Assembly: GCF_023053635.1 (NCBI RefSeq)
Contig: NC_086192.1
Coordinates: 10,341,001 to 10,405,000 of the forward strand
From: Elgaria multicarinata webbii
Lineage: Eukaryota; Chordata; Lepidosauria; Squamata; Anguidae
Reading direction: 5' to 3'
DNA length: 64,000 nucleotides
This document shows, one piece after another, positions 21,720 through 64,000 of this stretch (within the stretch, counting starts at the first letter, position 1; each line of letters begins with the position of its first letter). The notes beneath the pieces are model-generated. The model was not told the origin of the DNA. It was given only the letters and a program-made list of their open reading frames with translations, and searched no databases. A program made the position numbers and the translations under genes.

Positions 21720-21812
21720 GAAGAAATACTTTTGTAAGCCGCCATGAGAGCCTTTTTTGGCTGAATGGCGGCATAAAAATCCTTAAATAAATAAATAAAT
21801 AAATAAATAATT
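21720..21812 (+). mobile_element. Short LINE 3'-tail element (GCCGCCATGAGAG type), copy 1
   Basis: AAGAAATACTTTTGTAAGCC, TGAATGGCGGCATAAAAATC and then (AAAT)n. The copies at 44,104–44,192 and 60,961–61,043 start at the same base. Confidence 0.7.
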
Positions 21813-23501
21813 GCTGGGATTTCAGCAATGGGGAAAGGATGCGGTCTCTGAAGCGTTCTGTGGGGGCCAATGCGACCCTCCCCCCCCCAACAATCACATG
21901 GGCGTGTTTCTATTTCGGCCCCAGCAATGCAGCAATGACTTAAAAAAAATAATCAAACCTCCTTCAAGAATAATTCATTGTTTGCGTACTGCTCTTTCTA
22001 ATCCCTCAAACCTTCCATGGGTGACTCGATTTTGTGTTGAGGAGGAAAACCCTGTCACAGCCTTCCGCAATTCAAAACGTTTGGAAGCCCCAGGGTGCAG
22101 AAAGCCACTGTGTTGTGTCTATCCCAAGCTGTCGTGTTTTTCTTTCTTTTCCCCCAAATTGAAAAACTCCCAATTGTTTTACGATCCCCAAGACAAAGAA
22201 GTGAGATGTGGGAAAGACTTCACAGAAGGATGTATGTGCAGCCATTGTTGTAGCCTTAATGCAGCTGGAGGGCAAAGGCTGATATGAGTGGTCAGAGGGA
22301 TTTCTCTCTGGTATTGGGGGGTTGTTTGTTGTAGCTTGCTCCATACGGCTTTAAAAAAAAAGTTTTAATAGCAGGAGATAAAACTGTTAAGTCCAGAAGA
22401 ACGCTCCCAGAATCTCATTTGTCAGGTGCGCATGGGGAAATAAAAAAGGGCAGGCCAACGTCAAAAACAAGAGCTGCGGTTCTATTAGCAACTCTCTCTG
22501 CTTGGAATATTTATGTAAGGGAGCAAGTGATGCAACAGCCTGAAACAAACGTGGCATGTTACTCAAGTTCTTTAAGTTTCAATTAAAAAAAAAAAGCGCG
22601 GTAATTGAACATAGGCTGCCCTCTGGTGGTTCTTTCACCCAATAACGCGCCAGAGTTGTAGTTGTATTTCGTCTTCAACCCTTTAAAACCGCTCAGAGAA
22701 CTTTTGTTATAGGGCAGCTTGTAAACTGTGTGAGTAAAATTTCAACGAGCTCAAATAAGCAGAAAACGTGTGCAGTTGTAGCTCCATAGGGCTGAGGGCA
22801 GAGTACAAAGCTGGTTTCTCAATATTTTTTTACAAGTTTTGATAATGGGAGTTAGGTTCAAATTCCTCCAGCAGTATGGAGTAAGATCACTGTATCATCC
22901 TAACCCAGCTTGTAAAGTTGTCGTACGTAGCTGTTTTTATAGGAGGCGGTCATGAATGATGCTAACTTGGCAGAAAACGGCTTCGTTCTGCCCCATGTGA
23001 AGACGTCAAAGCAATCCTCCTAGGTCAAGTCGGCAAGTCCATCAACAACAGAATTCTTACTAGCCGTAGCTAAAAGTATCTCCAGGAAGGTTGGTCTCTG
23101 CTGTTGCCCTCTGGCAACTGGTAGGTGGTCACACCCTGGCCACATTCACACACACAGGATTCTTCACTGAACCATGAAGGGCAACAGGCATGCAGCCCCC
23201 TACCTCCAGGCAAAAATGAACTTATTTTCCCAGGTAACTGGACATTAGTTATGACCCCACTGTTGTGCCATGCTAGCAAGCAATGTACCTGTATAGTGTA
23301 GAATGGATGCGTATCAGCAAAGCTTTTAGATAGGTTTACTTGAATGCATTGTCAGGTCAAGCCCATCTGATCCTAGAGTGGATAACCAGCAATTCCAGGC
23401 CTAGATTTCCTGCTCCTTCCCTCTTGTCTAAAAGTTGGCCAGTCAATTCTGACAGGGGCTAAGCTTCAGCTGTTGCCATGAGCCATGACAATGCACCGAT
23501 A

Positions 23502-23732
23502 TAGCCAGTGTGGTGTGGTGGTTAGAGTGTTAAAACCCGACTCTAGAGACCCGGGTTTTAGTTCAGGCTCAGCCATGAAGCTCACTGGATGACTTCAGAG
23601 CAGTCATGGGACTCTCAGCCCTAACCTACCGCACAGGGCTGCTTTGAGGATAAAAATGAAGAGGATGATGACCATGCATGGTTTCCTGGCAATAGAAAAA
23701 AGCAGATATAATTGTAATGATAAATAAATAGT
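23502..23732 (+). mobile_element. tRNA-headed SINE with L2-like tail (type 2)
   Basis: GCCAGTGTGGTGTGGTGGTT, box B GGTTTTAGTTCAGGC, CCCTAACCTACCGCACAGGG and a tail ending GATAAATAAATA. Confidence 0.75.
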
Positions 23733-24250
23733 GCTTGAAAGGACTACCTGCAGTGATTTATTTATTTTTGTAACAAAAGGGTCAGGATTCCCATAGGGCA
23801 GACAAAGGGCTGAGGCAGAGTGATACTGGCTTTTAAGGGTACCCTATACATTTGTGATGGAAGAGACTTGGAAAGGACACTTTCTGGTTCATTCTGTAAT
23901 AGTTAATGCATTGCACCCCAAACTCTAGTGTTTGCAACTGGCTATCATTTGCCTATTGCCTTTGAATTTTAGTATGACTAGCTATTACAATAAACCAGAC
24001 GCAGGTTGGTTTGATGTCTGCCTTCAGCTCTAGAAAGGGACCTGATCTATTATAGATACAGCTCTGCAATTTAAGAGTCCGTTTGGTCACATACGATTCC
24101 TACCTAACGATGGGCAATGAAAACTGGGCTTTCCCCACCCCCCCGGACATGTCATTATTCAGACTCCTTGCTCCAGCGGTTTGGGGGGGGGTGTCATCTG
24201 CACATACAAACATGACAGTAACTCAAACGGCATTGAACATTTAAGTCAAT

Positions 24251-24256
24251 TTTATT
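24251..24256 (-). terminator. CLTC: Poly(A) signal AATAAA for CLTC
   Basis: An AATAAA hexamer on the minus strand lies inside an A/T-rich stretch. It is the most distal of three candidates and is followed by a T/G-containing region on the transcript strand. Confidence 0.55.
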
Positions 24257-25707
24257 TTGAAGCTAAATATATTAAGGCAACTTAACATACCTATAACATG
24301 ATCTTTTTTGTCAGATTTTAAAACTGGAAAACACTCAAAACTACAACCCTAAAGAGGTTTTATTTTTATTTTTTTGTCTTCTTCTTTTTCACCTGGGTAG
24401 AAGATGCTGTCATTGGCCCTGCTGTAGCCAACTGCTGAAAAGTGCCATCACCTCTCGCTCCTATCCAGTATATAGTTCCAAGTATTTATCACACACATCT
24501 CAAGTAATCTCTTCAGTGCAAGTCACCTGCCAATGTACTTTCCACAGTAACAATTTGGTATTTTGCTAAGTTGCTGGTCCCTCTCTTTTAACCTGAAAAA
24601 CACTGTCCAACCTTTTCGCTCTTGTTTTGAGGCCAAGCACATACATGGTAATGGAGTTCCAAGAGAGATACATACTGAAAAACTACTATAGAGTATGTCC
24701 ACAGTCCAGTAATTTATTTTTTTTCCAATTCGAGTCATTTTAAATTGCACAAACAAAATTGAACAGCAATTGGGTTCTCCCCACCCTGCACGCCTCCTGT
24801 TCAAATTCTCTCTCTTCTGTACACTCAGGGGAAAAAAATGTGATCTTGAACACCACAATATCCAACATACACAAACCTCAGGGCAGGGTTAGTCAAATAC
24901 ACGCAAGATTGGATTGAGCTTGCTCCCCCTTCTTCCTCAATGGAAAATAAAAATGGTCCCCACAAGAAAACACAGGGCACAGTTGCACAACGAAAGGGTC
25001 ATCCTGTTTACATATGAGGTGAGCAAACGCTAGCGTTTTCTCTACAACTAACTGGAAACCTGCATAGGTTAAGAGGGAAAACTCTACTAGGTTTGTCGTT
25101 TTCAAAATCCAGGAAAGGTTGTCTGTACGCATCTTTAAGATCTCTCTCTCTTTCTTTTTTTAAAAGAGCTAAGCAATCCGACTGGGGAAGGATATGCCGA
25201 TTAGTGTTTCAACTCCAGGTACAAATACTTTCTCTTTCCGTTTTTAGCTTTTCCACCCCCTTCAGAATATACAAGGAGACTTTTAAATGCGTTTTAGATA
25301 AGACGGTAAAGCTGCTCACATACACTGAACTTAAAAAGAGATTCGATAAAGAGTTTAAACGTTACAGAGTGCAAATTGGAATAGTCACAAAAAGACTGGG
25401 TTTAATGTCAAGATGCAGTCTTGCTGGAAAAAAAAGGAGGGGGGGAGAAAGCCCACTTGAACATTTAAAACTATTCCCATTTGAGTGGGGGGGGGAAGAG
25501 TTCTAAGTGATATGGAATGTGGAAAAAAGGATTATGTAGAAGTGGGGTGCAGAGAGCTTGCACCGGGGGGGGGGGACGGGGGACGAACAAAACACAGTCC
25601 TTCATAAAGTAAAGGTTACAAGGACACGGAGGCTTTTCCCTGTTGAGTTGAAGTGGGAGGGACAGTGGAGTTTCAACAAAAACGACGCTAGCTCCAGACT
25701 TGCTTCC
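24251..25707 (-). other. CLTC: CLTC 3' untranslated region
   Basis: Downstream of the CLTC stop there are about 1.46 kb with no repeat that I recognise, ending at an AATAAA on the minus strand (24,256–24,251). Cleavage would fall roughly 10–30 bp further, near 24,225–24,240. Two more AATAAA hexamers occur at about 24,359–24,370, so a slightly shorter form is possible. The region is T/A-rich and unlike the repeat-laden introns. The end is an inference; a longer form reading further left cannot be excluded. Confidence 0.7.
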
Positions 25708-59165
<33,458 letters not shown>

Positions 59166-59282
59166 TCTTTACTAATGGAGGGCTCCAAATTCCCTCGGCT
59201 TGTATGGATAGCTTGAAGGTCCCTGCCAGGGAAGCTGCTGGAGCGACTCCAGAAGCTTCTAGGTACTGTATTTTATATTATG

Positions 59283-59735
59283 GTTTTATACTATTTATTT
59301 ATTTAGAATATTTATATACTGCTCCCCATTGAAAAACTTCAGAGCGGTGCACAAGGTAAAATGAAAATAAAAACAGAATAAAAACAGTGAAAACAAAATT
59401 TAAAAGAAGCAATAACAGAAATCCAAGGCTGCATGTTAGAGAAAGGCTTCTTGGAATAAAGATGTTTTCAGGAGGCGCCGAAAGGAATACAAGGTTGGCG
59501 ACTGCCTGACCTCCAGAGGCAGGGAATTCCACAGGAGGGGCGCCACCACGCTGAAGGCTCTTCCCCTGGTGGATTCCAATCAGAGGATGGATCTATGTGG
59601 AACCACCAGGAGCAGACTCCCGGATGACCTCAGTGACCGGGCAGGTTGGTAGGGGAGAAGGCGCTCTCTCAGGTATCCTGGTCCCAAATTGTTTAGGGCT
59701 TTGTACACAAGTACAAGAACCTTAAACCTTATAGT
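59283..59735 (-). mobile_element. L2 LINE fragment
   Basis: ATTTATTTAGAATATTTATA, GGAATTCCACAGGAGGGGCG and CTCAGGTATCCTGGTCCCAA. It is collinear with 7,150–7,440. Confidence 0.75.
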
Positions 59736-59832
59736 GTTGTTTTATACTTTGAATGGTCTTAATTTTGTGAACCTCCCAGAGAGCTTTGGCTATTGGGCAG
59801 TATAGAAATGCAATAAATAAAAAAATAATAGG
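59736..59832 (+). mobile_element. L2 3' tail, opposite orientation to its neighbour
   Basis: TTGTGAACCTCCCAGAGAGC and TTGGGCAGTATAGAAATGCA with AATAAATAAA. It joins the previous fragment head to tail in inverted sense. Confidence 0.75.
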
Positions 59833-59954
59833 TTAACCTTTCGCATGTGTAGACACAGCAATGTCCTTTGTTAATTGTAATTGCAAAGAACTTGGCAACC
59901 TGTTTGTATATATAGGCTCTTACTGTCTGATATAACTTTTACTTACTAGACCGT

Positions 59955-60155
59955 TTCTTATGAAGAAGAAGCCCTGCTGGATCAGGCCAAGGGTCCATCT
60001 AGTCCAGCACACTGTTCCCACATTGGCCAACTAGCTGTTGACCAGGGACCAACAAAGCAGGGCATGGTGCAACAGCACCCTCCCGCCCATGTTCCCCCAG
60101 CAATTGGTATATATATATATAGGCTTACTGCCTGTGATACTGAAGGTATGTACTA
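59955..60155 (-). mobile_element. CR1-family LINE 3' region
   Basis: AAGCCCTGCTGGATCAGGCC, CCATGTTCCCCCAGCAATTG and a short (TA)n. Confidence 0.7.
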
Positions 60156-60373
60156 GACCACTGACGAAGACACATCGAAATGCGCTTGGGTCTGGTTCTA
60201 CTTAGTACTGATTACTGCAGGTACTGTAGGACATTATAGCACAAATATTGTTTTAATACATGGTTTCAGCTTGCACAGATAAAACTATATTATCAGACAT
60301 CCTTGTACATATTCTTTATTATCGCCAGTTCGCTGATCCCAGGGTTGGGATATGTTTCCTGTTTTATTTGGTT

Positions 60374-60480
60374 GAAGAAAAACTCCTGGCCTGAAACCCT
60401 GTTGCTGCCAGTCAGTGTCAACAATACTGGGCTCGATGGACCAAGGGCCCAACTCAGCTTAAGGCAGCTTCCTTGGGCTG
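60374..60480 (+). mobile_element. Type 3 SINE, 3' half
   Basis: AAAACTCCTGGCCTGAAACC, GCCAGTCAGTGTCAACAATA and AAGGCAGCTTCCTTGGG. Confidence 0.65.
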
Positions 60481-60521
60481 TACCACTTTGGAGTCAAGGT
60501 GAAAAACTACCAGCCCCTGCT

Positions 60522-60822
60522 CCAGTGGGGGAGGAAGCAGCAGCCAGGCACCTCTCCACCGTGCCTGGGTCCAGCTCCAGCTGAGAGCCCCCTCCCTCCT
60601 GCTACCAACTGTCTCTGCAGAGGCCACCAGTGAGGGAGGAAGCAGCAGCCAGGCACCTCTCCACCGTGCCTGGGTCCAGCTCCAGCTGAGAGCCCCCTCC
60701 CTCCTGCTACCAACTGTCTCTGCAGAGGCCACCAGTGAGGGAGGAAGCAGCAGCCAGGCACCTCTCCACCGTGCCTGGGTCCAGCTCCAGCTGAGAGCCC
60801 CCCTCCCTCCTGCTGCCAACTG
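60522..60822 (+). repeat. 105-bp tandem repeat, about 2.8 copies
   Basis: GAGGAAGCAGCAGCCAGGCA occurs at 60,531, 60,636 and 60,741, exactly 105 bp apart, with CACCGTGCCTGGGTCCAGCT in each copy. Copies are nearly identical. Because 105 is a multiple of three, open frames on the minus strand repeat a 35-residue unit, but nothing suggests a gene. Confidence 0.97.
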
Positions 60823-60960
60823 TCAACTGTAACTGCTGAACTTTGCAATTAAGATTGTAGTGCCTGAATTTGCTTTCCTTTTCCCCCTCCTCCTCCCTCC
60901 CAATCCCCTTTCCTTTTGTGTCATGTCTTTTAGATTGTAAGCCTGTGGGCAAGGACTGTC

Positions 60961-61043
60961 AAGAAATACTTTTGTAAGCTGCCATAAGAGCCTTTTTTGG
61001 CTGAATGGCGGCATAAAAATGCTTAAATAAATAAATAAATAAA
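60961..61043 (+). mobile_element. Short LINE 3'-tail element, copy 3
   Basis: AAGAAATACTTTTGTAAGCT and TGAATGGCGGCATAAAAATG with (AAAT)n. Upstream TTTTAGATTGTAAGCCTGTG may be more of the same LINE. Confidence 0.7.
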
Positions 61044-61479
61044 AGCTTCCTGCATGTAGAAAACTAGCATAGAGGGAAGAATATCCCTCTCCTGGTAGCA
61101 CTTGCGTGCTTCATTCAAAAGAATGCCTCTACCGTTTGCAGGGGCCAGCCCAGAATTATACCACTGTTTCGTGCAATGCACAGCACTGCTCCTAGTTGGT
61201 GACGGGCGGTCTGCTTGCTCTGGAGGAAAGGAATGCATCAGTGGCCTTTAGACTTGAGACCCAGAGGGCAGATTGAGGACTATCACGCCAACAGCAGTGA
61301 ATCACCCACATTCCGCCTGCTCAGAAGCACACGGCGGCCCGAGTTTGGACATTGGTGCTTTCATTATGCTTTCACTCTGCTTCCCGAGGGGCGTTTGCAT
61401 CCCAGATGGACGCCCTAAATGTTCAGGTCAGATCTGCATGTTACTCAGCGTCTCAAAAACAGGTCTTGCTATTTACTGT

Positions 61480-61550
61480 TTTACTCTGTACAGCACCATG
61501 TACATTGATGGTGCTATATAAATAAATAATAATAATAATAATAATAATGC
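61480..61550 (+). mobile_element. LINE 3' tail with (AAT)n
   Basis: TTTACTCTGTACAGCACCAT, TTGATGGTGCTATATAAATA, then AATAATAAT. The complementary pair GCACCATGTAC/GTACATGGTGC is not exact; the family is not certain. Confidence 0.5.
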
Positions 61551-61626
61551 AAACAGTGCGCTCTGTGGGCTAGAGGGTTCATAGAGCTGGGGTGTTCGCC
61601 GTGCTACCCCTAGAAAAGGACTATCG

Positions 61627-61627
<1 letters not shown>

Positions 61628-61660
<33 letters not shown>
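61628..61660 (+). repeat. (CA)n microsatellite
   Basis: About 16 CA units. Confidence 0.97.
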
Positions 61661-61661
<1 letters not shown>

Positions 61662-62337
61662 CTGTTCCAATTCCAGGGGGGGCTGGACAGACGCAGAGCC
61701 TCCCCAGCACATTTTGCAAACGTTCTGCCATCTGGCGAGGAAACTGCCACTCATGTAGGAACACAGATTGTTTCCAAATTTGTCTCTCAATAGCCACTAG
61801 CCATAATATAGCTGTGGACAGGGAGATGCCGTCCGGCATCCCCAACGAATGCCATGTGCCACGGACAGATGCAGGAGGATTTCGTGAAGCCTACAGGACG
61901 TTCAGCGCATGGGACAGGATGGAGCTAAAGATTCCCCCCTGCTGGCTGAAATCAGCCTTAAGCTTGAATCCAGGAAAATGTCAAGTTGAGAGCTTCCTTT
62001 CGCCTTCATGCCGGCAGAGTAAGGACAGAGATCCGGGAAGGAGTAGCTCTGTCTTCCCCAAGGTAGTGCCCGCCAGAGGTGTCGGACGGCCACTCGCTAC
62101 ATCCCCAACGCAACGTTGCGAGTTGTCGAGCAACACATCTGGAGGGCAGCACCTTGGGGAAACCGGATCTGGGGCTTCGCTCTGTATCTTCGTGGACTGA
62201 AGCTAAGAGAAGCCGAGCTGTTGTTCGTTTTAAGGTCTCCTGTGTCTGTTTGGCATATTCCCTTCTCTTTGTTGGTTTTATTGTGATTTTATCAGAACGT
62301 AAGCCTACGTAGCAGCACCCAGTGCAATGATGGCGCA

Positions 62338-62517
<180 letters not shown>

Positions 62518-62832
62518 GGGCCTCTTCAGGGGTGGCATTTCCCTCAGATCCTTCTGCCATAAAAGAAGGAGCTTGGGATCTATTTAGTTTTTAACTACCA
62601 AGGTACAGTTTGGAGAGGCCCTTAATGGCTCAGATATACTTAAGTGCGAAGACTGAGGAGTAGAATCCTATTCAAACTGCTTCGGAAGAGTCTCCTGTGC
62701 ACTGAAGTCTGTCCCATCTCCCCAAAACAACATAGCAAACAGATGTTACGTGTGCTGAGCTAGCTGTGTGGGCCTTTGGATCCTGGCGTGGCTTGGGGGC
62801 GTTATCCTGCACCTTTTGGTGAAGAACCATTA

Positions 62833-62938
62833 AGGGCATAATCCTATGCCTGTTAAATCCTATGCTGGCTGGGACATGCTGGGAGTCGTAGGCCTTTTTC
62901 CCCCCTGCCTAAACAGGCATAGGGTTGTGCCTTAAGGG
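62833..62938. mobile_element. Palindromic MITE, TAA family
   Basis: After TAA: GGGCATAATCCTATGCCTGT. The centre is GCTGGCTGGGACATGCTGGG and the right end AACAGGCATAGGGTTGTGCC, followed by TTAA. Confidence 0.7.
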
Positions 62939-62963
62939 ACATTTGACTTCCCACAGCCAACTC

Positions 62964-63172
62964 TACAAGGGCTATAGCTCAGTGGCAGGGCAACTGTTTT
63001 GCAAGCGAAAGGTGCCCGGTTCAATCCCCAGTTAAGTATCATCAGGTAGTTGGTGATGGGAAAAAATCTTTCACTCTGCCTAGGAGTCACTGCCAGTCGC
63101 AGTGAGCAACGCAGGGCCAGGCAGACAATGGCCTGACCTAGTCTAAGGCAGCTCCCTACGTAGCTCAGGCTT
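62964..63172 (+). mobile_element. Type 3 tRNA-headed SINE
   Basis: GGGCTATAGCTCAGTGGCAG, box B GGTTCAATCCCCAG and the 3' end TCTAAGGCAGCTCCCTACGT. The head is very tRNA-like, but the 3' body shows it is a SINE. Confidence 0.7.
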
Positions 63173-63549
63173 TCATACCCAGAGGATGTCACGAAGCTGC
63201 CGCTTCCCTAGACTGTGCAAACCAGCTGCCAGGGGAGATTTTTTGTAGCCGTGACAGCTTAGCAGCGGATTAACACAATCCGAGGGGAGGGATGCTAGCT
63301 CTTGGATCGTTTTAATCTGGGGGGAATCTCAGCCGCCGCAGCAAACCGGTCCGAGGAGAGCTCACTCTTGGAGCCGTACCCAAGATGTCTTAACGGGCTA
63401 CTCCTCACTCTTGTGTCATGCTTACTCATTCAGGGTCAACTACCTGTTAACCACATGCACAATCCTGACACATGCCAATTATATATGGTTATTAATTACT
63501 TCCCCACACATGCACAGAGTTCTGAATTGAATAGAAAGAGTGCCGTGCT

Positions 63550-63660
63550 CCTACTGCCCAGATGTTTGGGATTTCAACTCCCATCAGCCCCAGCCAGCAT
63601 AGGACAATGGTCAGAAATGCCAGGAGTCGCCATCCAAAACAGCTGGAAGGTACCCAATTG
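63550..63660. mobile_element. hAT-type MITE fragment
   Basis: TGCCCAGATGTTTGGGATTT, CAACTCCCATCAGCCCCAGC and AAACAGCTGGAAGGTACCCA. Confidence 0.5.
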
Positions 63661-64000
63661 GGAGAAGACTGGTTTACATCCACGGCTGTCTCTGTGTCAA
63701 AACTCCCAGCCTCAACTAAGAACCAAGGTCGAGATATCCTTTTCCAGCCTGCTCCACTCCTTCGCTAACCGAGAAGCTCAAATTCCCCGCTAAAAAGTGG
63801 CATTCCCCCACTTGACAGCCTGTCATGAAGCCAAAGCGAATACCACCTGTTCTGGAAAGATCTTCCAAGGTCAGCAGCATTAAACATTGCCAAGAGAAGG
63901 CTCAGACAGCTTTCTCTGAACTTCCACCTACTACTGCGTCTCAAACTAAGCACTTCTGGCCTGCTTTATGCAAGGGGCAGCAAGCTGAGTTTTGAATGCA

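Larger units (their letters stand above)
19722..24250. other. PTRH2 3' UTR and PTRH2–CLTC intergenic gap
   Basis: No canonical AATAAA is evident in the first kilobase after the PTRH2 stop, so its 3' end is not located. From about 20,100 to 21,700 and from 21,900 to 23,490 I see no coding sequence. There are scattered short repeats, including a fragment near 20,600 (CAGTCCTATGTATGTTTACC) of a common squamate repeat. The two genes converge here. Confidence 0.55.

Noticed and set aside
60454-60848. Repeat-protein-like frames of 113–121 codons on the minus strand
   Set aside because: They follow from the 105-bp tandem repeat being a multiple of three; there is no start context or family.
62964-63040. 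Apparent tRNA gene
   Set aside because: Box A and box B are present, but the cloverleaf is incomplete and the sequence runs on into a SINE body. The same holds for 14,661 and 54,730.

Overview
The window is vertebrate nuclear DNA, almost certainly from a squamate reptile (a lizard; I cannot place the family). The gene order VMP1 – PTRH2 – CLTC, with VMP1 and PTRH2 head to head and PTRH2 and CLTC tail to tail, is the order found on human chromosome 17q23. The repeats are typical of squamates: CR1 and L2 LINE fragments, a Sauria-type SINE with clean target-site duplications, other tRNA-headed SINEs, several palindromic MITE families, and many microsatellites.

Layout. 1–17,976 is the first intron of VMP1 (minus strand) plus its first coding exon, which starts at 2,573. 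About 17,975–18,520 is a CpG-rich promoter with clustered ETS motifs that serves VMP1 leftward and PTRH2 rightward. PTRH2 has its whole coding sequence in one exon, 19,203–19,721. From 19,722 to about 24,250 lie the PTRH2 3' UTR and the gap to CLTC. CLTC (minus strand) runs from its poly(A) signal near 24,251 to beyond the right end. I mapped 26 consecutive coding exons, taken as exons 7–32 of 32. They join without a break into 1,352 codons, residues 324–1675 on the human numbering. The missing exons 1–6, which encode most of the N-terminal propeller, lie beyond 64,000.

How the genes work. VMP1 is an ER scramblase needed for autophagosome formation. PTRH2 is a mitochondrial-surface peptidyl-tRNA hydrolase (Bit1). 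CLTC is the leg of the clathrin triskelion. They are housekeeping genes and show no sign of being an operon or a cassette.

No novel multi-gene system is present. The structure beyond the genes is in the introns: two solo LTRs (fossils), MITEs within MITEs, a 40-bp minisatellite next to a CLTC exon, a 105-bp tandem repeat, an intragenic CpG-rich block at CLTC exon 30, and an internally amplified MITE with TAA target sites. Exon numbers, residue numbers and comparisons with human proteins come from memory of the family and not from a database search.
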